Shown piece by piece: positions 11,255-22,799 of a stretch of 64,000 bases of DNA. Each line of letters opens with the position of its first letter. Position 1 is the stretch's first letter. Made by a program: the position numbers and the translations under genes. Source of the DNA: Cordylochernes scorpioides (lineage: Eukaryota > Arthropoda > Arachnida > Pseudoscorpiones > Chernetidae); the NCBI GenBank assembly GCA_030710605.1, contig CP092884.1, positions 17,651,483 through 17,715,482 on the forward strand, in the 5' to 3' direction. The notes below the pieces were generated by a model, which searched no databases, was not told where the DNA came from, and saw only the letters and a program-made list of their open reading frames with translations.

Positions 11255-12000
11255 AGTGACTACCGGACAAGAACATCAGTCCAGGACAAAAATCTCGTAG
11301 AAATGATCGAGACATCCACTGCAAGATGTTTCTCCCTCGTCCGTGGTATCTCTCTCGTTGGGCGGGCGTGAGCGGCAGCAAACTCTTTGGTGCCCTGCTC
11401 AGTGGCACACCATCTTCCCGGATACCTGCCTACCGACTCCACCATCTCTAAGCTCCAAGCCCGACTGCTGCGTTTCGTCTGGGGACCTCAACGCATCATC
11501 TGACGGCCTCCTCGAAAGTCGACACGCAGCCGAGACTAGTGTATATCAAATGGATCCCAGTTGCGCTTCGTGGAAGTCTCAACGCCTACTCTTCACTACT
11601 GAAAGTGGGGATTAGTCAACCCCCTTTCATTTGGGACATGGCTTCTACCTCGACGTTAAAGGCTCCTGGAGAATTGAGAAACCGTTTTTGAATTCTTAGC
11701 GTTAGACCAACGTATAGGGCCTCCACCCCAGCTGAGGATCGGAGGAGGCAGATTCCTCTGGCCCCCTAACCTACATGGCTGACTATTTGGCCAAGGGCTT
11801 GATGACAACACCCTCGCATCGGCCAAGTCATCCACACTCAGGTTGGGGGAGCCTTGTGACCTTTACCAAGTTGTAAACAGTATTTTCTCTCCTCCTCTCC
11901 CCTAGTTGTTCTATTTTCACTATCTTTTTTGTTTTGATCTCTATTTATAGTTATACTGTAATATCATTGATTGCTATAATGTCAATAAAAATAATTTAAA
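11255..12000 (+). pseudogene. Non-LTR C-terminal region and 3' end
   Basis: Decayed C-terminal coding sequence with ISKLQARLLRFVWGPQR-like residues around 11440-11490, a form typical of the region downstream of the reverse transcriptase in L1/Tx1-like proteins. A non-coding 3' tail follows with TCAATAAAAATAA near 11982. The 25-bp minisatellite starts directly after this end. Confidence 0.5.
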
Positions 12001-15000
12001 TCTAAAATCTCTCCACAAAATGGTCAAGGAATCCTGCTTCATCATTGTTAAGGATCTCACGCCGATCCTTTGTTGAGGATCTATCCTCATACCATAGTTA
12101 TCGATAATTTGCCATTAGTTTATTATATCTCGCTAAAAAATTGTGATGACCTCCCACTTCACAGTTGTTAAATATATATATTTCGCAAACCGCATACCAT
12201 TTTTGAAGTTCTCTCTTCCTTCCATTGTTGAGGTTCTTTCACTACACCATTATATAATAACTCTGGCAACACCATTTGAACACCACTGTCAAAATTTCCC
12301 ACACCAATCTTGAGAATCGCTCGCGACACAGTTATTGAAGTCCTCATGCCCCATCATTGATCAGCTTTTTTCTAACTCCATTGTTTAAATTCTTTCGCAT
12401 CACCGTTGTTGAAGTTTTCTCGCCACCCTATTTTAGTGGATCTCTCGCCGCATCATTGTTGAAATACTCTCGCCACTCCATTGTTGAGGACATGTCGCCA
12501 CATCCTTATTGATATTCTCTTGCCACAGCATTGTTGAGGCTTTCTTGATACTTCATTGTGTAAATCCTCTCGCATCGCCATTTTTAAGGATCTCTCGCTA
12601 CAATATTTTTGAGGATCTCTCGCCATACCAATGTTGATGTCTTTCGCCTCCTTATTGTCAATGCTCTTTCGATACCCCTTGTTAAAGTTTTCTTGTCACA
12701 CTTTCAAAGAAGATCTATCGCCTCACCATTGTTGACATTTTCGAAACACCATTTTTGAAGTTTTCAGGTCTCGCATCACTATTGTTGTAGTTCTCTAGAC
12801 ATATCATTTTTGAGGTCCTTTCGCCACTACATTGTTGGTGTTATCTCGCCCTCCTATTGTTGATGCTCCCTCTCTACCCTATTGTTGGATATCACTAGCC
12901 AAACTATTAATGAAGATGTTTCGTTTCACCATTTTTGATATTTTCGCCACATCATTATTGAAGATCTCTCGAAAAATTGTTTGAGGATTTTCTGTTAAAA
13001 AACATTGTTGAGGTCCGCCCTGCTCAACATTGTTATGGTTCTTTCGCCACACTATCGTCTAAGAACTCCCGCAAAATTATTGTTGAAGTATTTCTGCCAC
13101 ACAATTTTCAAGATTCTCTTTCCACACCATTGTTCAGGATATTTCACTACACCCTTGTAAAGGATCTCTTGCCACACCATAGTTAAATCATCTTTACTAC
13201 CCTATTGTCGAATTTCTTTTGCTACACTATTAATGAAGATCTCTGTCCTATCATTGTTGAAATATTCTCCACACCATGGTTTGAGGTCTTTCGTCACACT
13301 ATTGTTTACGTTATCTCGTCATACCATTGTTGAAGATCCCTCGCCACATCATTGTTGAGTATCTCTCGTCACACCATTGTTGAGAATCTTGGCCAAATCA
13401 CATTGTAGAGGAACACTTGCCACATTATTGTTGGGATTTTACAGCCAGACAGTGTTTGAATTTCTCTGGCCACACCGTTTTTGAGGATCTCTTGCAACAC
13501 CATTGTTGAGCATTTCTAGTCACACCATTGTTGAGAATTTCTCTCTACCCCATTTATGAACATCTCTGGTCACACCTTTGTTGAGGGTATCCCGCCACAC
13601 CATTATTTTTTATTTCTCTCGGCTCCTTATTGTTGAAGTTTTCTCGCCACACCATTTTTAGGATCTTTCGCCACACCAGTGTTGAAGTTCTCACGCCAAA
13701 TCATAGTTTAGTCCCTCTTTTCCTTTCATTGTTGAAATTCGCTTTCCACACCATTGTTGAGGTCTTTTTTTGCCACACCCTTGTTGAAACCCTCTCGACC
13801 CTCCCATTGTTGAGGAAATCTGGCCACACTATTGTTGTTATTTTCTAGCCTCACTATCGTTGATATTATCTTTCCACCCCATTGTTGAGATCCTTTCGCC
13901 ACACACTTTTTGAAGTTCTCTCTCCACATTTTTGATGTTCTTTCGCCACAACATTGTTGAATTTCGCTCGTCACATAATTTAGGAAGTTATAGTGCCACA
14001 CCATTGCTGATGCTCTCTCGCTAGTTCATTTTTGAAGTTCTCTTCCAACAATATTAATGAGTATATCTCTCCTCATCATTATTGAAATTTTAGTCAAACC
14101 ATGGTTGATGTTCTCTCGTCACACCACTTTTGTGAACTTCTCTCTACACCAATGTTGAGAATATTGGCCATATCATTGTAGAGGACCTCTTGCAACATTA
14201 TTGCCACACCATTTTTAAAGTCCTCTCGTCCCAATATTTATGAGGCTTTCAACACACTTCTCGAGGATTTCTCGCACTCTCCCCCATTGTTGAGGTTCTC
14301 TCGCCACAAAATTGTTAAATTTTTCTCGTGTCATATAATTCTTGAATTTCTTTCGCCAAATCATTGTGGCGAGAGCCAACCTATTGTCGGTGCTCTCTCA
14401 CTTCTCTATTTTTGAAATTACTTTGCCCCACTAACAATGAAGATCTCCTGGTTCACTATTTTTTTTTAAATATTCGCCACACCATGATTGAGGATCTTTT
14501 TCCACACCATTGTTGAAGTTCTCTCGTCAGATCATTGTGGAGGATCTCTCGTCTAACTACTGTTAAGAATCACTAGTCCCACCTTTGTTGAGGATATTTA
14601 TCCACATCATTGTAGAGGATCTCTCGCCACATTATTGTTGAGATCCTCACGCCACTGCATTTTTGAAATTCTCACGCCACACAATTATTGACGATCTCTC
14701 GCCATTTTTGAAGATTTCTCGCCAAACCAGTGTTTAAGATTTTTCGTAAAACAACAGCATTGTTGAAGCTCTCTCACTACGCCATTTTTCGTTCCTCTTT
14801 TCACATATTTGTTGAAATTTTCTCTAACACCGTTGTAGAGATTTTCCGTCACACAATTGTTAAAGTTCTATCGTAAAACCATTGTTGAAGTTCACTCGAT
14901 AGACAATTGTTAAGATTTCTCACCAAACAATTGTTCAGGATCTCTCGCCACACCATTGTTGAGGACATATCGCCGCACGATTGTTGATATTCTCTTGTCA

Positions 15001-15291
15001 TAGCATTGTGGAGCTCTCCTCGCCATAACATTGTTGAATTTCGCTCGCCACATAATAGTTGAAGTTCTCGCGCCACATCATTGTGAAGTTCTATTTCCAC
15101 ACTATTAAAGTGGATATTTCCCTCACCATTGTTTATATTTTCGCCACACCGTAATTGAAGTTTTCTCTCTACATCATTGTTGAGGTTCTCTTGGCACATA
15201 CAAGTCCTTGTAATTGTTGAGGATTTATCACTATTCCATTTTTGAGGTTTTCTCTCCCTACAATTTTTTTTTTGTTCTCTCACCACCCTTC
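12000..15291. repeat. Degenerate 25-bp minisatellite, first block
   Basis: About 3.3 kb of a diverged tandem repeat whose common unit is close to CTCTCGCCACACCATTGTTG plus AGGTT or AGGAT (25 bp). Units vary by substitutions and short indels, so the period drifts. The few frames through it (for example minus strand 13726-14004 and 14849-15286) are rich in W, N, S, Q and E because the unit is translated repeatedly; they are not genes. The same family occurs at 40410-42290. The block ends at the CTCC target site of the 22.9-kb LTR element. Confidence 0.9.
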
Positions 15292-15295
15292 CTCC
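15292..15295. repeat. Target-site duplication (CTCC), left
   Basis: CTCC precedes the TG end of the left LTR and recurs at 38209-38212 directly after the CA end of the right LTR, as expected for a 4-bp LTR-element target duplication. Confidence 0.7.
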
Positions 15296-17112
15296 TGTAA
15301 GATCCCTTCTTACGTACCATTTAGGAACGTCTCTATCTTAGTCCAGTCTAGCTCAACAGTAGTTTTAACACATACATACGGCAAATATAGTGTACACCCG
15401 GGTTTACATGTGATTTGTTGTTAAATATAGATAATAATAATACCAATACATTTTTTAAACATTGAATATTAACATTTATTAGTCTTCATGGAATTTACAA
15501 AAATAAAAAAATTGTATTTATCATTGTGTGGCATGAGTAGGCAAAAACAAAAGAAGTTTAATATCCTTTTGCAAATAAAAAAAAAAGAATTCTATGAAAA
15601 AAAATTGATTGAGAGCCTACAATTTGGTATTTCAACCAAGTTACTGCATATAGATAAGATGATCAATCGATATTAATCAATACCTTTAAGAAAACATAAG
15701 GTTGAAACCTTAATTCAACATATATCTTAAATAGTCGAGTCTATCAAAATTTGGTATTTGCCATGGTTTTTACCATGCTTTCTATTTTGGACCTCATTAT
15801 GTCAAAATTTAAGTTGACTTACCAGATGAAGCCCCCATGGCTCCCAAAACGCCCCGCTTGTCTTTCCTCTCCTGATAAAGATTCGATCCGGTCCCTCCGA
15901 AAACCCGATAAAAACTGCCGTTCTATTCAAAATAAAGCTTCGAGGTAAGTTCTCAACTTTTTCTACAGAGTAATCAAATAATTAATATTCCTAGAATATA
16001 ATAAAAGAATAGATATTATTAATTAAAAATAATATATTATTATTTTTAAAAGAGAGATATCGAAATAACAAATATAGATGTTAAATCCTTTGAGAAAATT
16101 AAAATTCTTCTTTTCTTTTAAAAGAAAATTTTGAGGTAATAAAAAAAATTGGCAAAAATAAGGATAAAAAAAGATATATAATTTTATCTTTAAATTTAAG
16201 GTACTTTCTACTTCAGGAAATTCGAAATTAGGCTTTTTATTAAAAGGTTTGAGATAACAATAAATTGATTAAATAGGAATAATAGAAATATAAATTATTT
16301 ATTTTAAATTTAAAGTAATTTCCTTTTTAATAATTTTAAGTAACTAGACATATCTATTTTGATTAAATAGGGATAATAAAATATAAATTATTTATTTTAA
16401 ATTTAAAGTAATTTCTTCTTTAAGAAATTTAAGTAACTAGACACATCTAATTTCTCTAGTTATGTTTGTGGTTGATTTTATTCATTATAGAATGAAATAA
16501 ATATTTAGATTAGTAACGAAATCAAATAAAGTCTATCGTGCTTGCCCCTCTGGGAAATTTACATAGTAATCTCTTCTTTAAGAAATCCTAAAAATTACTA
16601 AATATGCTTAATCTATCTGGATGTGATATCATAAATTATATACAAAAGTAAAAGAAAAGGTGAAGAGGTAGGCTGGTTTAACAAAGAAGTATGCTCGAAG
16701 TCCTCTTCTTTCTTGTCGAGGCAGCTTCTCCATTGTCCACCAGCTTTCCATTTACACTGTGGGTGAACTTTAAAGGCATAGGTATCATTTCCAACTGAAT
16801 GTCTCCCCGGTTCCTGGTCTTCCTCTGGTTCTGTTTGCATCGGGCTTCTGGCTGCTTAAACAGGGCCGATGTCATCTTCCTACAGCAGGTCTTGGGATAC
16901 GCGTCCAGGGCTGTGTCCTCCTCTGGCAGATCTTGGGATACACGTCCAGGGCTGTGTCCTCCCCTGCCTTGGCCTTTAAACCACCGTCGGCCATTGCTGT
17001 AGGACTTCCATCTGGACACCAAACACTTTCGGCGAGACACTGCGTATATATATATATGATGTAAATGTTTACATCTTTGTTGGGTCTGCTTGGTGGAAAA
17101 TCTGGCCCAACA
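15296..17112 (-). repeat. 3' LTR of the giant element (1817 bp)
   Basis: Runs from TGTAAGATCCC to GGCCCAACA on the plus strand (TG...CA). It is mostly AT-rich. A GC-richer block (about 16660-17040) contains a tandem duplication of about 43 bp around 16888-16970 (TCTTGGGATACRCGTCCAGG repeated) and a minus-strand open frame of 120 codons from 17040 that starts at GTG rather than ATG. A TATA run at 17045-17057 lies 55-70 bases inside the transcriptional start side and could serve as the promoter. The other LTR retains all of these. Confidence 0.85.
16678..17040 (-). other. 120-codon open frame inside the LTR, kept in both copies
   Basis: The minus-strand frame from 17040 to 16678 and its twin at 37776-38138 have the same length and differ at very few residues. 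The product is basic and rich in R, K, G and S, with no recognised domain. The first codon is GTG. Because both LTRs are nearly identical throughout, retention of the frame is not evidence of selection. It could also be a captured transcript fragment. Confidence 0.25.
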
Positions 17113-17130
17113 ATTCCTACCCTGCCAGAG
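17113..17130 (-). promoter_or_regulatory. Putative polypurine tract of the giant element
   Basis: On the minus strand GGCAGGGTAGGAAT sits immediately before the TGTTGGG start of the 3' LTR. A purine-rich stretch in this position primes plus-strand DNA synthesis in LTR elements. Confidence 0.5.
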
Positions 17131-17829
17131 TGAAAGAATGTGTTTATTCTAATTCATATCTGTTCATAGTCTATGAGAAATATGAAATTAAGAGAAATGC
17201 ATTCTTTTATGATACCAGTATGCAATCACTGACACTCGGGCAAAGGAGGAACACACGGGCCATGGAACCTGGGATAGGTTAACTCATCGTAATTACTGAA
17301 GGAAATTCTACCCTACCATTTAATGGGCAAAGTACTAACCCCATCCTTTCCCTGTCTGTATTCCAGGGAGTCTTGGCCCAGATGTGAGTCGAATCCACAC
17401 ATTCCCGGCCGCAGTCCCTGTGGGTGGAGATGGGGTGGTCTATACACAGATTCTGTGCAACCAGATTCTTAGGCCATTCGGGATAAACATAATAATTACG
17501 GGCGCCAAGGAATTGTGCGTGTAAATGTAGATGTGCCCAATTCCTAAAACACATCTAATAAGAAAAAAAAAACTTTATTAACTCTATATGATACATATGA
17601 CAGCAAAGGAATGACTATACATGGTCACAATGATAATGATAAAAAAACTAAAATTGCAGCTCCTATCTAATGACATCAATAATAGGGTAACTAGAAACGT
17701 GGGAAGTGAATATACATATCAAAGTTGCACGGATACGATGTATGCCAAAAATGGAGCAATGTAGATATACGCGATGTTAAATAAAAAAAATCTTAAAATG
17801 GATATTTACTATAAGTAGAAAGGGAATGG
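17131..17829. other. Interior of the giant element, no gene seen
   Basis: Non-coding sequence following the 3' LTR. A 91-codon minus-strand frame at 17279-17554 resembles no family I recognise. The rest is AT-rich. Confidence 0.4.
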
Positions 17830-18290
17830 ATTGGTATATATATTGGATATACTATGGTAAACAAATGAATATATAAATTGTGATTAAATTCTTCATTCGG
17901 AACATTTGTCCGAAGATGGTAACAATGCTGTTACCGAAATGTCACACATATTAATTATTTGTTCTGGAATCAGTCTCGTTATCTTATCCTTTGTAGTCTA
18001 TAGCTCAAACTGTGCCTTATCTATATATGAATATACATGCAGATAATTAGGGAAAAGGGTAAACATGGTGGATGATACATTAAATGAGTAAATATTACCT
18101 CTGTATAATAAATATGCCAAACCTCTTGAAGAATATGATATATGGGAAGGAAATAACATTGATATGGGAATATATTATGGTAAATAAACAAAATATATAT
18201 ATATGCAGTGGTTAAAACTTGTTTAGTGCATTTTGCCTGAAGATGGTAACAACGCTGCTACCAAAATGTCACACATCTATAATCCGAATC
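17830..18290 (+). ncRNA. Tandem dimer with hammerhead-ribozyme-like motifs
   Basis: Two related segments about 325 bp apart each carry a hammerhead-like core. Copy 1 (17910-17950): CCGAAGA, perfect stem GGTAAC/GTTACC, GAAA, then mini-stem ATGT/ACAT with loop CAC and cleavage base A. Copy 2 (18237-18277): CTGAAGA, stem GGTAAC/GCTACC, AAAA, the same ATGT/ACAT mini-stem, cleavage base C. Each copy has one different core base mutated; the consensus core CTGAAGA...GAAA would be intact. Type I hammerheads with very short stem III are known from Penelope-like elements and animal retrozymes. I could not find a good stem I in either copy, so self-cleavage is unproven. Confidence 0.45.
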
Positions 18291-19957
18291 GTGCTTTCTA
18301 TATATAAAACTATACATGAATATAATAAAGGAATGATTCATGATATATGATAATAATGAATATATAATAATAATAAAACGAATAGATATGCACTGAGGGT
18401 CTAGGTCATTTCACTAGCATTTCAAAATCTATATGTAATATCTTAAAACTTTGTCCTCACCAACTCGTGATTGGGAGTGTTTGTCTGGCGTGTTCCCCGC
18501 CTCTCTTAATCCAAGAGAAAATATACAGGAAAGGAAATCTTGGTAGTCAATACGTCTCTAAACCAGATTATTTCCAAATTACCTTATCTGTGGTGGCCAT
18601 CCCACCTATCTTTATTCTTAGCTGAACATTGTTGTTAACCTCTACTATACATTGTTTAGCTTATCTATAGAATGTGTACTCATATTTTTGACCAACAAAT
18701 CCACTTAAAAAAAATTAACCCTGAAAATAAATTATGATGATTAACAATCTAGGTCTAACTTATACCTCGTGATACATCTTCCCACTTGAGTTCTTAATAT
18801 CTCTCTGAAAATTTTGACTCTATGTCCAAAATAGAATAAAATCAACTCATTGCTCTAGGCCATTTTACTGCTAAAACAAAAATTGATATTCGATCTTCCC
18901 TTAAAAAAAAAATTCTTCCCTTTCAAATCTGGAACGCTATATTGGCTTGTTCTGGCAATCTGCTTCAAAAGTTCATTTAGGTGTCCTACTAATTTAAAAA
19001 TTTATCGTTTCTCATAATGAGTTACTCTCGTTAAAAAAAAATTCTACTTACTAACTGGTATTTAGACTTAAATTCGTTCTAACTAAACGTATGGTAGACT
19101 ATAGTCTTTAATTACGTGATTAACTTTTGCTAGCCTGGGGCGATATAAAACGCAAAGAATCTGGACAGTCCCTCTGTCACTTTGCTAATTGGTACCTAAA
19201 ATCTGTAGACGGAATCGCCTTGTCTAATCGTAATTTGTCTCTTACACGCTCCCATTGTTAACTCTCATTAGAAACCCCCTTTAGACCTTTGACTTAGGGA
19301 CAAGGAGTTATAGGGACTCTGTTTCCCACCACATGTTCCAAGTTTTTGTCCATAGAGGATTGGTTCCAAGCTGCGCAATTTATAGGGGAGCCTTCAACGT
19401 GCCGAATCTTCCCAACCTCCCGACTGAATCACCCTCATCTCAGCCACGCTTAACGCGTCGTAAACTACGATGTCAGATCGGTTATCCGAGGTTTGTCGCT
19501 GTACACTTAGCTTACGACGTCGGCAACTAAATCCCCCCACCTAGCACAAAGTTCACCTGATACCTCTCCGTTCCCTCTAATGAGGAGGGGACTTGCAGGC
19601 TTTTGGCCTGACCGTGACCTCCCACAATCCCCCAGTCTGAGAATCGAGACATGGTCATTACCTACGACTCTTAGAATTCAAGTTGATATAATGAAAAAGA
19701 GTAATTGAGTACCCTAATAAAAGAAATCATACTCATACTCCTTTAAAAGGAGTCCTAACAAATGGAGCGAATACCTTTCTATCAATAGAGTTGTACAGTC
19801 CTGTGAGGCTATCGATCCTAACAAATAAAGAAATCAAAATCGAACCTATTAAGTTCCCTAATCCTATTCTAAAGTAATTTTGGTCTAACAGTTTAATAGT
19901 TTTCTAACCTTCTCATCATTTATTCCACTTCACATTCATACAAAAAAAATTCGGTCA
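18291..19957. other. Interior of the giant element, no gene seen
   Basis: AT-rich non-coding sequence with a slightly GC-richer patch at 19130-19650. A 65-codon plus-strand frame at 19333-19530 has no recognisable motif. No RNA gene or tandem repeat found. Confidence 0.45.
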
Positions 19958-22110
19958 TTGTGGGCATTCATTCTAAAGTTAAAAGCTGCTATAGACGCCA
20001 AAACACTCAATTATCTCTATCAAAATCCTTTTGGTAACGCATATAAAATTTTCAAAAAGCTCAAATCCTCAAACAAGCAAAAAGGACTTCCCATAATAGA
20101 CAACAATCAAGAATCAGAAAAAGAAAAACGCATTACAGACATAATAAATGTATTAATTGCAGATGACAGAATTGATCAAGACAACCATCAACAAGAATTG
20201 GTTAGAAGTTACGAACCTTTTCTAAGGAATTCAAGCGCTATCCATATTGATACCGAAGAAATAGAATATCTAATTGACAATAGCAATGTTAAAAAGTCAC
20301 CAGGTCAAGATAATATCAGTAATAACATGATAAAATGCGCAAAGACTCTGATACTTCCGGTGCTACATTCGTTATTAAATAAATGTATTCAGATGGGATA
20401 TTTTCCAAGGGAATGGAAAACGACAGTTTTAAAAATTCTAATGAAACCAAACAAATCTAACGTCGAATCAATAAAAAGCTATCGACCTATTTCGTTAACA
20501 TCTAATCTGTCTAAGATCTACGAAAAGGTTATTAAAAAGAAAATTTATGAATATTATATGCAAAACAATTTATTAAGTCCCAAACAGCATGGATTCATCA
20601 AGTCAAAATCTACTATTACAGCCTTGAATAATATAATCGATATAATAATGGAACACAAAACCAAAGAACTGACAGCTCTGGTCACAATAGATATTGCGGG
20701 AGCCTTTGATAACGCATGGTGGCCTGCGATCTTAAAAATAATAGATGAAGATAACTTGCCGGAAAGTTTAATAAGGACTATTCAATCATATTTCAAATTG
20801 AGGAAAACGAAATTTACATATGAGAACTTAACAATAAATAAACAAATTACAAAGGGATGTCCGCAGGGTGGCCCGCTATCTCCACTACTATGGATAATAT
20901 TACTAAACGATCTTTTGATCAAATATCAAGTTCCTAATAGTGAAGTGGTATGTTATGCGGATGATGTATCAATTATATGCTGGCACAACAATTGCAAAGA
21001 CCTGAAATTAGTTATAGAAAAGGCATTAAATACGATTGATGTATGGTGTAAGAGTAACAAACTTGAAATAAGTCTAGAAAAAACTAATATACTTTATTTA
21101 CATAACAAAGAAAAAATTCCAATCAAATTTAATAATGAAATAATCATACCAACTCTGAAGACCAAAATTTTAGGAATAATAATTGCAAATCACAGAAGAA
21201 GAAACAAAATAAATTTTACATACCACATAGAAGAAATAGTAAATCGTACAAAACGTTTTAAAAATTATCTCTTCTCAATTTGCGGGAAATCTTGGGGTTT
21301 AAGCACCCAGAAAAGGCTAACTTTATATAAATCCATTTTCAGACCAATAATTACATATGGAACCGAAATTTGGTTCAAATATTTAAATAAAAAATGTTTA
21401 CAAAAACTAAATTCAACCCAATATCAAATACTGACATGGTGTATACAAGCCTATAAATCCACCTCATATAGCTGTGTTCATAGTTTGGCCAACATTCCTT
21501 TGATATCAGACTTTATCGAATCCAGAATCATGATATCTGATCTGAGAAACTTATCCCCAGATGATCAACAAATTTATGACCCATTTATTCCAGGAATTAT
21601 AGATACCTTTCTCAAATCAAGAATGAATGTTCTGAAAAACGAAGCAAATAATACTTTCTTAAGCTTTTTTCCCCAAGAAATCCCTAAATACTTTCGTCCA
21701 AATTTTTATAATACTCAATTTGTTACAAACCACGGAAATTTCAAAAGTTTTCTAAATAGAATAAAGGCAGTGGAGGATTCAAGTTGCTTTTGTGGTATGG
21801 AGGAACAAACCTCAAGACATCTACTGATCGATTGCCCAGCATTTCAAGATTATAGAATGAAGAATGAACTAGTTGTTTATAATTTAAACGATTTGATTTC
21901 CGATAAAAAATCATATCTAAAGTTCAATTCATTTTGTAAATACATTCTAAAATTTCTACAAAATCTGAATTTCTAATGTTTTTATTCGTTGAATAATGTA
22001 AATAACTTATGTAAACAAACTTCTCTCCTTGTGTGGCGCAAGTATCCCTTGCGGGATATAGCGCTTTGGAAATAAAATAATTGTAATTGTAATTGTAATT
22101 GTAAATAAAC
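19940..22110 (+). mobile_element. 5'-truncated non-LTR element with (AATTGT)n tail
   Basis: The element ends downstream of the frame with ATAAAATAATTGTAATTGTA and further repeats of that 6-mer to about 22105. A short microsatellite tail instead of poly(A) is usual for several R1/Jockey/I-type families. The 5' boundary is near 19940, after a poly(A) run. No clear target duplication was found by eye. Confidence 0.7.
19958..21976 (+). CDS. R1/Jockey-group non-LTR reverse transcriptase, 5'-truncated
   Basis: A 672-codon uninterrupted frame for the reverse transcriptase protein of a non-LTR element. Motifs in order: SYRPISL near residue 174, TIDIAGAFDNAWW near 243 (motif A), KGCPQGGPLSPLLW near 300 (motif B), CYADDVSII near 332 (motif C), and a C-terminal knuckle CFCGMEE...H...C near 610. 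The ADD catalytic pair is intact. The endonuclease normally preceding the RT is absent, and the first codon is TTG, so this is a 5'-truncated insertion rather than a gene with its own start. It is more AT-rich than the L1/Tx1-like copies. Clade is inferred from the IAGAFDNAWW form and the C-terminal knuckle. It lies inside the giant element, in opposite orientation to it. Confidence 0.85.
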   Translation: MWAFILKLKAAIDAKTLNYLYQNPFGNAYKIFKKLKSSNKQKGLPIIDNNQESEKEKRITDIINVLIADDRIDQDNHQQELVRSYEPFLRNSSAIHIDTEEIEYLIDNSNVKKSPGQDNISNNMIKCAKTLILPVLHSLLNKCIQMGYFPREWKTTVLKILMKPNKSNVESIKSYRPISLTSNLSKIYEKVIKKKIYEYYMQNNLLSPKQHGFIKSKSTITALNNIIDIIMEHKTKELTALVTIDIAGAFDNAWWPAILKIIDEDNLPESLIRTIQSYFKLRKTKFTYENLTINKQITKGCPQGGPLSPLLWIILLNDLLIKYQVPNSEVVCYADDVSIICWHNNCKDLKLVIEKALNTIDVWCKSNKLEISLEKTNILYLHNKEKIPIKFNNEIIIPTLKTKILGIIIANHRRRNKINFTYHIEEIVNRTKRFKNYLFSICGKSWGLSTQKRLTLYKSIFRPIITYGTEIWFKYLNKKCLQKLNSTQYQILTWCIQAYKSTSYSCVHSLANIPLISDFIESRIMISDLRNLSPDDQQIYDPFIPGIIDTFLKSRMNVLKNEANNTFLSFFPQEIPKYFRPNFYNTQFVTNHGNFKSFLNRIKAVEDSSCFCGMEEQTSRHLLIDCPAFQDYRMKNELVVYNLNDLISDKKSYLKFNSFCKYILKFLQNLNF

Positions 22111-22799
22111 CCTAACAATAATAAAGTCTTTTAGGACCAGGCGTGAAATCAAATAAAGTTACCTAAATTAAAACAAAGTGGGGACCAAAGCCCTATTTAC
22201 TTAAAAAAGAATTGCCTCATACAAACTCCATATATCAATTATCTATACATAGATAAATATTATTTATATTTAAACAAATTAATAAAATTTGATTGTTAAT
22301 AATCAAATGCTAAAATCTAACCTATCTTTAAAAGTGTGTGTCTAACAGTTTGAAAATCTTCTTCTTATCTTGACACGTGGTGTCTAAACAAAACAAATCA
22401 TCAAAACTAGCACTTAAATTGGAGCGAATTGAACTTCGAGCGTTTACCTCATTGCAAATCATGATATATCTACAAGTGTCTGCTAACCCTACTTCCTATA
22501 TAGGGTTATTGGCATTCTTATTTCTCTGCTATTCAGCTAAACTCTTTCTTTGGAATTAAAGGGCTTTCATTACCCAACCCGTTCTGGAGATTAACAACAG
22601 AGATCACTTGCTATCCTAACATATCAACTCTTAGACCACAACTGCCTTACACACTCTCATTAGAAATTCTCTTTGGGCTGTACTCTGGACCTATGGAATT
22701 ACAGGGTGTCAAGTTTTAACCCAACACATATTCCGAGCCAGCCCATAGCGAATATATTACAAGCACAGCAGATATCTAGTGCGTCTAAGTTCCTTTGTT
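22111..22799. other. Non-coding interior sequence
   Basis: AT-rich sequence with no frame beyond 60 codons, no RNA gene and no clear repeat. Confidence 0.4.

Larger units (their letters stand above)
8010..12000 (+). mobile_element. Decayed L1/Tx1-like non-LTR retrotransposon
   Basis: Plus-strand remains of one non-LTR element in the expected order: ORF1 with a CCHC knuckle (8099-8836), endonuclease part (about 9290-9700), linker and reverse transcriptase parts (about 10130-11170), a C-terminal region (about 11255-11700), and a 3' end with an AATAAA-type signal near 11985. Many frameshifts and stops break it. It is GC-richer than its surroundings. A second copy of the same family lies at 38520-40400; the linker around 10110-10260 matches 39790-39970 there at the protein level (VDADYPSL, RLHRSE-like blocks). 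The clade (L1/Tx1-like) is inferred from ORF1 type and the C-terminal LRFVWGPQR-like motif. Confidence 0.7.

Noticed and set aside
12000..15291. CRISPR array
   Set aside because: The 25-bp units follow one another without unique spacers, are degenerate, and the context is eukaryotic with no cas genes.
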